Of a stretch of DNA of 64,000 nt, positions 7,173 through 15,662 are shown in pieces. Below the pieces are notes generated by a model. It had not been told where the DNA came from, made no database searches, and worked only from the letters and a program-made list of their open reading frames with translations. This DNA comes from Clostridiales bacterium (GTDB taxonomy: Bacteria > Bacillota > Clostridia > Saccharofermentanales > Saccharofermentanaceae). How positions within the stretch are numbered: position 1 is the stretch's first letter; each line of letters starts with the position of its first letter. The translations under genes and the position numbers were made by a program. The stretch is taken from NCBI GenBank assembly GCA_017427465.1, contig JAFRST010000045.1, forward strand, positions 1 through 64,000, in the 5' to 3' direction.

Positions 7173-8675
7173 TTAGTCCAAGGGACGCATGGTCGGGAAC
7201 AACAGCACATCCCTTATGCTCGGGCTATCCGTAAGCAGCATTACGAGACGGTCAATACCATAACCGATGCCGCCCGTAGGGGGCATACCGAGCTCTAACG
7301 CGTTGAGGAAGTCCTCATCAGTATGGTCAGCTTCGTCATTGCCTGCTTCAGCTGTAGCGTCCTGAGCAGCGAATCTTGCGCGCTGGTCGATAGGGTCGTT
7401 GAGCTCTGAGTAAGCGTTGCACATTTCCCATGTGTTGATGAAGAGCTCGAATCTCTCGACCTTCTCGGGTTCGCCCTTCTTTTTCTTGGTAAGAGGGGAG
7501 ATGGCGATAGGGTGGTCCATGATGAACGTCGGCTGGAGAAGGTTCTTCTCGCAGTATTCCTCGAAGAAGAGGTTTACGATATCACCCTTGGTGTGCCATG
7601 TCTCATACTCGATGTGGTGCTCGTCAGCAAGCTTTTTCGCTGCCTCGTCGCCGTCAACAGTATCGAAGTCAATACCGGCATACTTCTTGATCGCATCGTT
7701 CATTGTAAGTCTCTCGAAAGGCTTGCCGAAGTCGATCTCGAGGTCGCCGTACTTGATAAGAGTCGTGCCGCATACCTTCTCTGCTACATAGCGGAACATG
7801 GACTCTGTGAGTTCCATCATGCCGTTGTAGTCTGTGTATGCCTGGTAGAGCTCCATGAGTGTGAACTCGGGGTTATGGCGTGTGTCCATACCTTCGTTAC
7901 GGAAAACTCTGCCGATCTCGAATACTCTCTCGAAGCCGCCTACGAGGAGTCTCTTCAAATAGAGCTCAAGTGAGATGCGGAGCTTCAAGTCGATATCAAG
8001 AGCGTTGAAGTGTGTTGTGAACGGTCTTGCAGCTGCACCTCCTGCGTTTGTTACGAGCAGGGGAGTCTCAACTTCCATGAAGTCCCTGTCAGCTAAGAAG
8101 TTACGGATCTCCTTGATGACCTTTGATCTCTTCTCGAAAGTCTCCTTTACCTGAGGGTTAACGATGAGGTCCAGATATCTTTGACGGTAACGGATCTCTG
8201 TATCCTTTAACCCCTGATACTTGTTCGGGAGAGGGTGGAGGCACTTGGCAAGGAGCTTATAAGACTTGGTGAGGATGGATACCTCGCCCTTCTCTGTCAT
8301 GTAGACCTCGCCTTCAACACCGACTAGGTCGCCTATATCGAGGTTCTGCCATTCCTTGTACTCTTCCTCAGGGAGATTGTCGATCTTTGTGAAGATCTGG
8401 ATCTTGCCCCTTCTGTCGTAGAGATCACAGAAAGATACCTTGCCCATGCCGCGCTTGCTCATGAGACGTCCTGCTACTCTTACGGTCTTGCCTGCGAAAG
8501 AATCGTAATCGCCGGTGATCTCTACTGAGTGGTTTGTGACGTCGTATGTAAGCTCTTCATAAGGATCCTTGCCTTCTGCCTGGAGGGCCTTAAGCTTCTC
8601 CATACGGAATCTGGTCTGTTCCTGGATCTCTTCTGCACTTAAAGGTTCTGTCTGAGGTACGAATTTCTTAGCCAT
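7173..8675 (-). CDS. lysS: Lysyl-tRNA synthetase, class II
   Basis: A 500-residue cytoplasmic enzyme that charges tRNA-Lys. The OB-fold anticodon-binding domain covers residues about 60-160 (VRVAGRLMSKRGMGKVSFCDL). The class II catalytic core carries motif 2 (FRNEGMDTRHNPEFTLMELYQAY) and motif 3 (GMPPTGGIGYGIDRLVMLLTD), and motif 1 lies around FLADRDFMEVETPLL. Full length for the family. It is the last gene of the zinc-ribbon/guaB/greA/lysS run; greA ends 47 nt upstream. The greA-lysS pairing is common in Bacillota. Confidence 0.98.
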   Translation of the reverse strand: MAKKFVPQTEPLSAEEIQEQTRFRMEKLKALQAEGKDPYEELTYDVTNHSVEITGDYDSFAGKTVRVAGRLMSKRGMGKVSFCDLYDRRGKIQIFTKIDNLPEEEYKEWQNLDIGDLVGVEGEVYMTEKGEVSILTKSYKLLAKCLHPLPNKYQGLKDTEIRYRQRYLDLIVNPQVKETFEKRSKVIKEIRNFLADRDFMEVETPLLVTNAGGAAARPFTTHFNALDIDLKLRISLELYLKRLLVGGFERVFEIGRVFRNEGMDTRHNPEFTLMELYQAYTDYNGMMELTESMFRYVAEKVCGTTLIKYGDLEIDFGKPFERLTMNDAIKKYAGIDFDTVDGDEAAKKLADEHHIEYETWHTKGDIVNLFFEEYCEKNLLQPTFIMDHPIAISPLTKKKKGEPEKVERFELFINTWEMCNAYSELNDPIDQRARFAAQDATAEAGNDEADHTDEDFLNALELGMPPTGGIGYGIDRLVMLLTDSPSIRDVLLFPTMRPLD

Positions 8676-8722
8676 AGTTACTCTCTGTTCTAGTTATAGT
8701 TTTCGAAAATCAGGTACAAGGA

Positions 8723-9205
8723 TTACTTCTCGATCTTGATGATCTTGTACTTGATGATGCCGGAAGGTGTTGAGACGGAAACTGTCTTGCCCTTCTTCTG
8801 GTTGGAGATAGCTCTGCCTACAGGAGAGTTCTCGGAGATTCTCTTCTTCTTGAAGTCGATCTCGGACTCGCCGACCAGCTTGTACTTGTATTCCTGCTTT
8901 GTTGCAGTGTTCTGGAGGGTTACTGTGGAACCCAGGGATACCTTATCTGTGGAAAGGTTGGAATCGTCAACAACTTCAACAGCCTTGAGGATAGCTTCGA
9001 GCTCTTCGATACGTGACTCGTTCTCTGCCTGCTCGGCTCTTGCTTCATCGTACTCGGAGTTCTCCGAGAGGTCGCCCTGAGCCTTAGCGTCTTCGATTCT
9101 TCTGGCAATTTCGCTTCTCTTGCCTGTCTTACGCTCTGAAAGCTCGTTCTGTAATTCGTCAAAACCTTCCTTGGTAATTTGCTTCTTGATGATTTCGTCA
9201 GCCAT
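8723..9205 (-). CDS. greA: Transcription elongation factor GreA
   Basis: A 160-residue factor that enters the RNA polymerase secondary channel and stimulates cleavage of backtracked RNA. The N-terminal antiparallel coiled coil (residues about 10-75: GFDELQNELSERKTGKRSEIARRIEDAKAQGDLSENSEYDEA) has the acidic D-L-S-E-N-x-E-Y-x-x-A tip. The C-terminal FKBP-like domain carries ISENSPVGRAISNQKKGKTVSV. ATG at 9205 with AGGAGA upstream on the minus strand. It sits between guaB (44 nt) and lysS. Confidence 0.97.
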   Translation of the reverse strand: MADEIIKKQITKEGFDELQNELSERKTGKRSEIARRIEDAKAQGDLSENSEYDEARAEQAENESRIEELEAILKAVEVVDDSNLSTDKVSLGSTVTLQNTATKQEYKYKLVGESEIDFKKKRISENSPVGRAISNQKKGKTVSVSTPSGIIKYKIIKIEK

Positions 9206-9248
9206 TTTCTGTCTCCTTGTAATGTATAGATGTATATCAATATTTCAA

Positions 9249-10757
9249 TTATCTAGCTGTTCTGTCGTTTTCCTTCTGGATAACGTCGTGTGCGCCGCCC
9301 TCGATAATGGATGTAGAAGAAACTACAACGAGGCGTGCCTTCTGCTGGAACTCTTCGATGGAGGAAGATCCGCAGGAGCACATTGTTGCCTTGACCTTCG
9401 CAAGGGAAGTGTCAACACCGTCCTTGAGGTTGCCTGCGTAAGGAACGTAAGAGTCAACGCCTTCCTCAAAGGCCATCTTGCCGCCCTTGCCGCCGTCGTC
9501 GTAACGCTGCCAGTTGCGTGCGCGGTTGGAGCCCTCACCCCAATATTCCTTAACGTAAGAGCCGCCTACCAGGAGCTTTCTCGTAGGGGATTCATCGAAT
9601 CTAGCAAAATATCTGCCGAGCATGAGGAAGTCAGCGCCCATAGCGAGTGCCAATGCCATGTGATAGTCGTGAACGATACCGCCGTCAGAGCACAGAGGGA
9701 TATAAACGCCTGTCTCCTTGAAGTACTTGTCACGAGCCTCGGCAACTGCGAGTACAGCGGAAGCCTGGCCGCAGCCGATACCCTTCTGCTCACGTGTGAT
9801 GCAGATGGAGCCGCCGCCGATACCGATCTTGATGAAGTCTGCGCCGCAGTCAGCTAAGAACTTGAATCCCTCAGCGTCAACAACGTTGCCTGCACCTACG
9901 ATAGCGTCAGGATAGTTTTCCTTGCACCACTTGAGTGCTCTTTCCTGCCATACGGAGAAACCGTCGGAGGAGTCGAGGCAGAGAACGTCAGCGCCTGCTT
10001 CGATGAGCGCGGGAACACGCTGCTCGTAGTCTCTTGTATTGATTCCGGCACCGACGATGAGCTTCTTCTCAGAGTCTAAGAGCTCATGAGGGTTAGCCTT
10101 GTGGAATTCGTAGTCCTTACGGAAAACGAGACCAACGAGTCTTCCCTCAGAATCTACGATAGGGAGCTGGTTGATCTTGTTGTCCCAGATGATGTCATTT
10201 GCTTCCTTAAGGGATGTGCCCTCAGGAGCAGTAACAAGCTTCTCGATAGGAGTCATGAACTCTTTTACCTTGGTATCGAGTGAGAGTCTGCTTACACGGT
10301 AATCACGTGTCGTAACGAGGCCTAAGAGCTTGCCCTCGGCCGTACCGTCTTCAGTAACGGCTGCAGTGCCGTGACCTGTTCTCTCGTGGAGTTCGATAAC
10401 CTTCTCGAGTGTATCCTCGGGAGAGAGGTTGGAGTCGGACTCAACGATGCCGGCCTTGTACTTCTTGACGCGGCGGATCATGTCGCACTGTGACTCGATA
10501 GACTGTGACTGGAAGATAAATGACAGACCGCCGCATCTTGCGAGTGCGATCGCCATACCGTCGTCACTTACAGCCTGCATAACTGCAGATACCATAGGGA
10601 TGTTGATCTTAAGGCGTGACTCTTCCTGGCCCTTCCTGTACTTCGCGACAGGCGCTGAGAGGTCCACCTGATCAGGTGTGTTCTTTTCTGTTGTGAGATT
10701 AGGTACCAAAAGGTACTCAGAGAATGTTCTTGATTCCTGTTCGAAAATCTGTGCCAT
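9249..10757 (-). CDS. guaB: IMP dehydrogenase
   Basis: A 502-residue TIM-barrel enzyme oxidising IMP to XMP with NAD+, the committed step of GMP synthesis. The catalytic cysteine loop is visible in [20 protein letters not shown] (about residues 315-334). Two CBS domains are inserted at about 105-235 ([10 protein letters not shown]... and [20 protein letters not shown]). The flap and active-site region is [14 protein letters not shown]. Its start is 7 nt downstream of the zinc-ribbon gene stop, so it is cotranscribed. The sequence is closer to the variant bearing an [14 protein letters not shown]-terminal loop. Confidence 0.97.
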   Translation of the reverse strand: MAQIFEQESRTFSEYLLVPNLTTEKNTPDQVDLSAPVAKYRKGQEESRLKINIPMVSAVMQAVSDDGMAIALARCGGLSFIFQSQSIESQCDMIRRVKKYKAGIVESDSNLSPEDTLEKVIELHERTGHGTAAVTEDGTAEGKLLGLVTTRDYRVSRLSLDTKVKEFMTPIEKLVTAPEGTSLKEANDIIWDNKINQLPIVDSEGRLVGLVFRKDYEFHKANPHELLDSEKKLIVGAGINTRDYEQRVPALIEAGADVLCLDSSDGFSVWQERALKWCKENYPDAIVGAGNVVDAEGFKFLADCGADFIKIGIGGGSICITREQKGIGCGQASAVLAVAEARDKYFKETGVYIPLCSDGGIVHDYHMALALAMGADFLMLGRYFARFDESPTRKLLVGGSYVKEYWGEGSNRARNWQRYDDGGKGGKMAFEEGVDSYVPYAGNLKDGVDTSLAKVKATMCSCGSSSIEEFQQKARLVVVSSTSIIEGGAHDVIQKENDRTAR

Positions 10758-10764
10758 CTACTCC

Positions 10765-11379
10765 TTAGTCCTCCTTATCATCTTCGGATTCAAGATCCGT
10801 ATAATTAGCGTCAGTTTCTGCTGCCTCTGCGTACTCAGGTGCTGCCTGATTGAATTCCTCGAAAGAAGGATCTTCAACTACGGGAGCTGCAACAGGTTCA
10901 TAAGCGGCGGGTTCCTCAATGGGCTCTTCTGCGGGCTCGGGCTCTGCAACGGGTGCCGGGACAGGTGCTGCTACAGGAGCGGGAACGGGCTTTTCTGCTA
11001 CTTTTCTTGAAGGTGTGGCAGAAGCGTTCGGAGGAGCGATCACGTCAGCGGGAACTGCGTCGCTGTCATCAAATCTGGCACCGCACTTAAAGCAGAAAGC
11101 ATTGGAGAGGTTATTCTCCGTTCCGCAAACGGCGCACTTTTTGAGACCCCTTTCGCGGAGGATCTTAATGTATAAGTCGTCTATCTCGATGTAGAGGTTG
11201 GAAATGGATTCGCATCTGGCATTGATGTCCTTCGTAACGTCAACGTTGACATCCTTGTACTGTCCATAGTACAAATGCCCGATCTCATCGTAATACTTAC
11301 GGATGGTATTCTTCTTCTCATCGATCATTTTCTGGAAGTTGGAAATATTCTTTCCCTTAGCATCCTGGAATATAGGCAT
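10765..11379 (-). CDS. Coiled-coil zinc-ribbon protein with Ala/Pro/Glu tail
   Basis: A 204-residue protein. Residues 1-85 form a helical region (FQKMIDEKKNTIRKYYDEIGHLYYG...). Residues about 87-108 are a C4 zinc ribbon (CAVCGTENNLSNAFCFKCG). Residues 115-204 are a low-complexity acidic Ala/Pro/Glu tail (PVPAPVAAPVPAPVAEPEPAEE), probably disordered. Similar small zinc-ribbon proteins are common in Clostridia and are not characterised. It is the first gene of the operon with guaB, behind a good promoter (11412-11441) and an AAGGAGGAA ribosome binding site. Confidence 0.7.
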   Translation of the reverse strand: MPIFQDAKGKNISNFQKMIDEKKNTIRKYYDEIGHLYYGQYKDVNVDVTKDINARCESISNLYIEIDDLYIKILRERGLKKCAVCGTENNLSNAFCFKCGARFDDSDAVPADVIAPPNASATPSRKVAEKPVPAPVAAPVPAPVAEPEPAEEPIEEPAAYEPVAAPVVEDPSFEEFNQAAPEYAEAAETDANYTDLESEDDKED

Positions 11380-11411
11380 TGATAAGTTCCTCCTTAAAAG
11401 ATTTAAAGAAG

Positions 11412-11441
11412 ATTATACAACAAAAGGGGGCAGAATGTCAT
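11412..11441 (-). promoter_or_regulatory. Promoter of the zinc-ribbon-guaB-greA-lysS operon
   Basis: On the minus strand ATGACA (11441-11436) is followed after 18 bp by a perfect TATAAT (11417-11412). It is about 33 nt before the first ATG of the operon. Confidence 0.6.
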
Positions 11442-11532
11442 TATATATAATATTTTAGGATTTCTTGAGATTTGCGCCCGGTTTTCGCGCAGGTCATATG
11501 CGCGGGAGGGGGTCGGTCTAAGCAAGAGGCTT

Positions 11533-11946
11533 ACGGATAAGAGTCGCTTTTTCGCGTTTTTATCCGTAGTGTTTATTGTCCCGCGGTGGAGATGACGGAT
11601 AAAAACTGCCTTTTTCGCATTTTTATCCGTAGTGTTTTTGGTCTCGCGTAGGAGATGACGTACTAAAATGGCTTTTTTCGCGATTTAGTCCGTCGTTTTG
11701 GCGCCTTCGAAATGAAAAATACGGGTAAAACAGGCGTTTTTCACGATTTTACCCGTCTTACAGATGTCTTCACGAGGAAAAATACGGGTAAAACCAGCCA
11801 TTTTCTCGTTTTTATCCGTTATGCATACTACCTGGCAGGAAATCCGACGTACTAAACAGCCGTTTTTCGTGATTTAGTACGTCGAGCACGCAGACATGAA
11901 AGAAAACCGACGGGTAAATCAACCATTTCACACGATTTTACCCGTC
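11533..11946. repeat. Array of seven hairpins with 62-63-bp period
   Basis: Seven imperfect palindromes of 35-38 nt occur at 11533-11567, 11595-11630, 11657-11694, 11720-11756, 11783-11819, 11846-11883 and 11909-11946. Start-to-start distances are 62, 62, 63, 63, 63, 63. Stems are of three types: ACGGATAAA, GACGTACTAAA and ACGGGTAAA, each with its partner. The centre is nearly constant (GCC/GCG followed by TTTTTCGC or similar). The intervening 25-27-nt linkers differ. The gap 11380-12073 holds no supported gene. Confidence 0.85.
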
Positions 11947-11979
11947 GAGCCGCGAAGCAGTCACAGGCCGAGCAGTGCC

Positions 11980-12015
11980 ACCCCGCACCCCGAAAAAGCA
12001 CCCACCCCGCACCCC
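11980..12015 (-). other. G-quadruplex-like G-tract cluster
   Basis: The minus strand reads GGGG-TGC-GGGG-T-GGG, then a 9-nt T-rich loop, then GGGG-TGC-GGGG. It is built from a direct repeat of CACCCCGCACCCC on the plus strand (11979-11991 and 12003-12015). It lies immediately downstream of the glgP terminator in the glgP transcription direction. Confidence 0.55.
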
Positions 12016-12017
12016 AC

Positions 12018-12049
12018 AAAAAAAAGACCGCCCCGTGATGGAGCGGCCT
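12018..12049 (-). terminator. glgP terminator
   Basis: On the minus strand GGCCGCTCC and GGGGCGGTC pair around ATCAC and are followed by a run of eight or more T. It lies 25 nt after the glgP stop. Confidence 0.85.
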
Positions 12050-12073
12050 GTAAGTTTTTGAGAAATGCGGCTA

Positions 12074-14455
12074 TCAGATCTTCTGGGCCTTGATCTTCCA
12101 GATGTCCTTCGCATACTCCTTGATCGTACGGTCGGAGGAGAACTTGCCGGAGTTGCAGATGTTGACCCAGCACTTTCTTGCCCACTCGAGGCTGTCCTGG
12201 TAGTCCTTGTAGAGGCGGTCTCTTTGCTTTCTGTAGTCGTCGAAGTCGCCCAATACGTAGTAAGGATCGCCGGGCTGCCAGTTGGAGCCGTAGATGAGGC
12301 CGTTGAAGAGGTCGTTGAACATGCCGGTGCCTTCGTCGTTGAATGAGCCATCGACAAGGCGGTCAAGGCACTTCTTGAGGCCGGGGATGTTCTCATACTG
12401 CCACTTCGGGTTGTAGTAAGCCTTGGTAGCGGCCATATCCTGTGAGCGGCAGCCGAAGATGTAGATGTTGTCGTCGCCTACGCACTCTGCGATCTCAACG
12501 TTAGCGCCGTCCAAAGTACCGAGGGTTACGGCACCGTTCATCATGAACTTCATGTTGCCTGTACCGGAAGCCTCGAGGCCTGCTGTGGAGATCTGCTCGG
12601 AAACGTCTGCTGCGGGGAACATCTTCTCGCCGACGGAGACGTTGTAGTTCTCGACGAAGACGACCTTGAGCCTGTTCTTCATGTCAGGATCGGAGTCGAT
12701 GAGCTTGGCGATCTCGTTGATGAACTTGATGATTGCCTTAGCCCTGAAGTAGCCGGGAGCAGCCTTTGCAGCGAAAAGGATCGTTACCGGGGGCATGTCG
12801 AGCTTCGGATTTTCCTTGAGTCTGTCGTAAAGATTCAATGCATAGAGGGCGTTTAAGAGCTGTCTCTTGTATTCGTGGAGACGCTTGATCTGTACATCGA
12901 AGCAGGAGTTGGGGTTGAGCTTGATACCCTTTGTCTTTTCGAGGTATTCGGAAAGGTGCTTCTTGTTGGCCTTCTTGATGGCGATGAACTTCTTCATGAC
13001 CTTGTCATCGTCCTTGTACTTCTCAAGGTCCTTGAGAAGATCGAGGTTTGTGACCCACTTGTCGTTGCCGAGAAGTGAAGTGATGAGGTCAGCGAGGTCA
13101 GGATCACAGGATCTGAGCCATCTTCTGGGTGTAACGCCGTTTGTCTTGTTGGAGAACTTCTCAGGGTAGATTGCGTACCAGTCCTTGAGTGTCTCGTTCT
13201 TAAGGATGTCCGTGTGGAGGGCGGCAACGCCGTTTACGGAGTGTGAGCCGTAGATTGCCATCCAAGCCATGTGGATCTTGCCGTCAGCAAGAGGGGACAT
13301 GCGGTCGATGACCTCGGAGTAGAGGCCTGCCTCGTACATCTGGGCACGGAACTGGTTGTTGATGCCTTCGATGATCTCAAAGATACGGGGGAAGAGGAAA
13401 CGGAAGATGGAGATATCCCACTTCTCTAATGCCTCTGCCATGATGGTGTGGTTGGTGTAAGCGAAAGTCTCCTTAACGATCTCCCATGCCTCTGTCCACT
13501 CGATGCCGTTCTCGTCAACGAGGAGTCTCATGAGCTCGGGGATAGCTACAACAGGGTGTGTGTCGTTGAGCTGGATCGTGTTGTACTTGGCAAAATCATG
13601 GAGATCGTCGCCGTGATACTTCTTGTATCTGTAGATGATGTCCTGCAGTGAAGCTGAGACGAAGAAGTACTGCTGTCTTACACGGAGGACCTTTCCGTCG
13701 TAGGAAGTGTCGTTAGGGTAGAGGACTCTCCAGATGTCCTGAACGCGGTTCCTCTCGATGACGGCATCATCGAACCTCTGTGAGTTAAAGAGGTTAAAGT
13801 TGAATTCCTGTGCGGGCTCAGCCTTCCAGAGTCTCAAGAGGTTAACGTTCTTTGTGCCGTAACCTGTGATGGGGAGGTCGCAGGGGACTGCCCAGACATC
13901 GATGTCTGAGTAGTGGACCTTAACCTTGCGGTCGTATCTGGGAAGGATGAAGGGGTAGCCGTGCTCCATCCAGGAGTCCGGATACTCGTTCTGGAAGCCG
14001 TTCTCGATAGCCTGTCTGAAGAGGCCGTAACGATAGAGGATTCCGTAGCCTGTAACAGGGAGGTTGAGCGTTGCGCATGAATCGAGGAAGCATGCTGCAA
14101 GGCGTCCTAAGCCGCCGTTACCCAAAGCGGGGTCTGTCTCCTGTTCAAGAATATCAGTAATATCAAGTCCGAAAGCAGCGAGAGCTTCCTTGGCCTGGTC
14201 GTAAATGCCCAAGTTTACGAGGTTGTTGAGCATTGAGCGGCCCTCGAGGAACTCTGCCGAGAAGTAGTGAGCCTGACGGCCCTGATTGTACTTGTGTCTT
14301 GTTGCCATCCAATTCTCGGAGATGATCTCAACGATGCTCTTCGAGAGCGCTGTCCAGTAATCGCGGGGTGTTGCCTGCTCAAGACTCATGCCCGTTTCAG
14401 CCCTTACGTGGGCCTGCATCATCTGTTCAAGCGCTTTAGCTGTAATTGTTGCCAT
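12074..14455 (-). CDS. glgP: Glycogen/maltodextrin phosphorylase
   Basis: A 793-residue GT35 enzyme releasing glucose-1-phosphate from alpha-1,4-glucans. The pyridoxal-phosphate site is EASGTGNMKFMMNGAVTLGTLDGANVEI, near residues 640-670, with the PLP lysine in GNMKF. LGNGGLGRLAACFLDS is the N-terminal family signature. Full length. The initiator ATG at 14455 lacks a good ribosome binding site; the only strong one (GGAGG at 14501-14505) is positioned for a short overlapping ORF starting at 14493. Single gene with its own terminator. It supports storage or imported glucan use. Confidence 0.97.
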   Translation of the reverse strand: MATITAKALEQMMQAHVRAETGMSLEQATPRDYWTALSKSIVEIISENWMATRHKYNQGRQAHYFSAEFLEGRSMLNNLVNLGIYDQAKEALAAFGLDITDILEQETDPALGNGGLGRLAACFLDSCATLNLPVTGYGILYRYGLFRQAIENGFQNEYPDSWMEHGYPFILPRYDRKVKVHYSDIDVWAVPCDLPITGYGTKNVNLLRLWKAEPAQEFNFNLFNSQRFDDAVIERNRVQDIWRVLYPNDTSYDGKVLRVRQQYFFVSASLQDIIYRYKKYHGDDLHDFAKYNTIQLNDTHPVVAIPELMRLLVDENGIEWTEAWEIVKETFAYTNHTIMAEALEKWDISIFRFLFPRIFEIIEGINNQFRAQMYEAGLYSEVIDRMSPLADGKIHMAWMAIYGSHSVNGVAALHTDILKNETLKDWYAIYPEKFSNKTNGVTPRRWLRSCDPDLADLITSLLGNDKWVTNLDLLKDLEKYKDDDKVMKKFIAIKKANKKHLSEYLEKTKGIKLNPNSCFDVQIKRLHEYKRQLLNALYALNLYDRLKENPKLDMPPVTILFAAKAAPGYFRAKAIIKFINEIAKLIDSDPDMKNRLKVVFVENYNVSVGEKMFPAADVSEQISTAGLEASGTGNMKFMMNGAVTLGTLDGANVEIAECVGDDNIYIFGCRSQDMAATKAYYNPKWQYENIPGLKKCLDRLVDGSFNDEGTGMFNDLFNGLIYGSNWQPGDPYYVLGDFDDYRKQRDRLYKDYQDSLEWARKCWVNICNSGKFSSDRTIKEYAKDIWKIKAQKI

Positions 14456-14493
14456 TTTCTAAGCTTCAGTGCCCTTTTTACCCGTAAAGACAC
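14419..14493 (-). CDS. Possible 24-residue upstream ORF overlapping glgP start
   Basis: A GTG at 14493 stands exactly 7 nt behind GGAGG (14501-14505, minus). It opens a 24-codon basic ORF (VSLRVKRALKLRKWQQLQLK...) ending in TGA at 14419, 37 nt inside glgP in another frame. It would be translated across the glgP start. Whether it is a regulatory leader or chance cannot be told from sequence. Confidence 0.25.
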   Translation of the reverse strand: MSLRVKRALKLRKWQQLQLKRLNR

Positions 14494-14771
14494 CTACTTA
14501 CCTCCAAAATAATTCAAGTCTGATTTTAGCAATATTAATGAACGTTAGCAATTTTTTAAACCAAGTTCGATTTTTTAACCAAAACCAGTCCGAAAAGCCC
14601 TATTTTTAGGTGTTTTTTTGACAACGAAAATCACTCGAAAATGACAAAAATCACCGATTTTAACTGATTTTTTACACATCAGTCTCATTTTGACCGTTTG
14701 AGGTAATATTATGGCGGTTATTACTTATAATAATTGTAATTTTTCGCCTACTATATTAAACTTCAAATGTT
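14494..14771. other. Divergent AT-rich gap glgP / A24 peptidase
   Basis: An AT-rich stretch with many T-runs and no ORF. TATAAT at 14726-14731 and TATATT at 14752-14757 are possible -10 elements for the plus-strand operon, but I find no matching -35. Nothing else is recognised. Confidence 0.4.
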
Positions 14772-15662
14772 ATGAATATTGCACTTTATTATGTTTTCGC
14801 AGTCGTGGCAGGCGTACTTGCAGGTGTCCTGGTCACTTGGCTCTTCGGGAAGTTTCCCGATAAATGGCTCCAGGATTACGGGGTAACCCCGCAAGACCCT
14901 GATTACAGGCCCTCTAAGAGGATGAGACCTTTCCCGGAAGGTCTTATTGCAGTTGTTTTCTGCGTCGCATGCTACTGTGTAGCCATCTTCTTCTGCAGAA
15001 ATGCCTATATCGAAGGCCACTTCAGGCCCATGCACCTCGCTGTGATCTTCCTCGTGATCCCTGTGCTGTTGCTCGTCATGATGGCAGATAAGCTCAACAG
15101 GATCATCCCGGACCAGTTCACCGCCTACATCGCGTTCTGCGGTGTTTTGTCCGTAGCTTCTGATTTCTTTGAAGGCTCCGTCTGGTTCTCCGACGGCGTT
15201 AAGTGGTATGTCCCGATCCTCAACAAGGTCATCGCGTCCCTCGTCGGAGGCGGTGTCATTTGGCTCATCGGCTTCCTGTCGATCACTTTCCTCGGCCGTG
15301 AAGGCATGGGAATGGGCGACATGTGGCTCTTGTTCGCGACAGGCCTCATCACAGGCTGCTACGGCCTTATCGTTCTTATCTACGTATCTATCTTCTCCGC
15401 TTTGATCTTTGCTATCCCGCTCCTCATCAGGAAGAGAAAGAGAATCGCCGCAGAGAAGAAGAGGATCGCAGAATCGCCGGATCCCCGCAAAGAAAAGCTC
15501 AAGATCCAGAGGGAGAAGGCCGCCATCCACTTCGCAGAAGACCCGGATTACATGGCTTTCGGTCCTTTCCTCGCATTGGGCTGCGCAGTGTTTGCCATCA
15601 TGGAGCCCTTCTTCTTTGAGAAGATGCTCGATACCATGAATCTTCTCGGAGTGTATTTCTGA
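14772..15662 (+). CDS. A24-type prepilin peptidase-like membrane protease
   Basis: A 296-residue polytopic protein. The two aspartates of the A24 aspartyl membrane proteases are in place: D106 in ADKLNRIIPDQ and D183 in GMGMGDMWLL (the G-x-G-D motif). Type IV prepilin peptidases cleave and methylate pilin leaders at the membrane. Here the cysteine pair of the methylase domain is missing, and no pilin, PilB or PilC gene is nearby. A cytoplasmic basic loop (RKRKRIAAEKKRIAE, about 215-235) precedes the last segment. The stop overlaps the next start by one base (TGATG), so translation is coupled. Confidence 0.75.
   Translation: MNIALYYVFAVVAGVLAGVLVTWLFGKFPDKWLQDYGVTPQDPDYRPSKRMRPFPEGLIAVVFCVACYCVAIFFCRNAYIEGHFRPMHLAVIFLVIPVLLLVMMADKLNRIIPDQFTAYIAFCGVLSVASDFFEGSVWFSDGVKWYVPILNKVIASLVGGGVIWLIGFLSITFLGREGMGMGDMWLLFATGLITGCYGLIVLIYVSIFSALIFAIPLLIRKRKRIAAEKKRIAESPDPRKEKLKIQREKAAIHFAEDPDYMAFGPFLALGCAVFAIMEPFFFEKMLDTMNLLGVYF

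Noticed and set aside
9120..9857. 245-residue plus ORF opposite guaB
   Set aside because: It lies antisense to a certain guaB/greA coding region and has no start signals or family features.
11533..11946. CRISPR array
   Set aside because: Repeats are not identical, are palindromic with several stem types, linkers are 25-27 nt and partly conserved, and no cas gene is in the window.
14763..15530. 255-residue minus ORF opposite the A24 peptidase
   Set aside because: Antisense shadow; charged, low-complexity composition without start signals.
14772..15662. Complete type IV pilus or competence locus
   Set aside because: Only the peptidase-like gene is present; no pilin, ATPase or platform gene is nearby and the methylase cysteines are missing.
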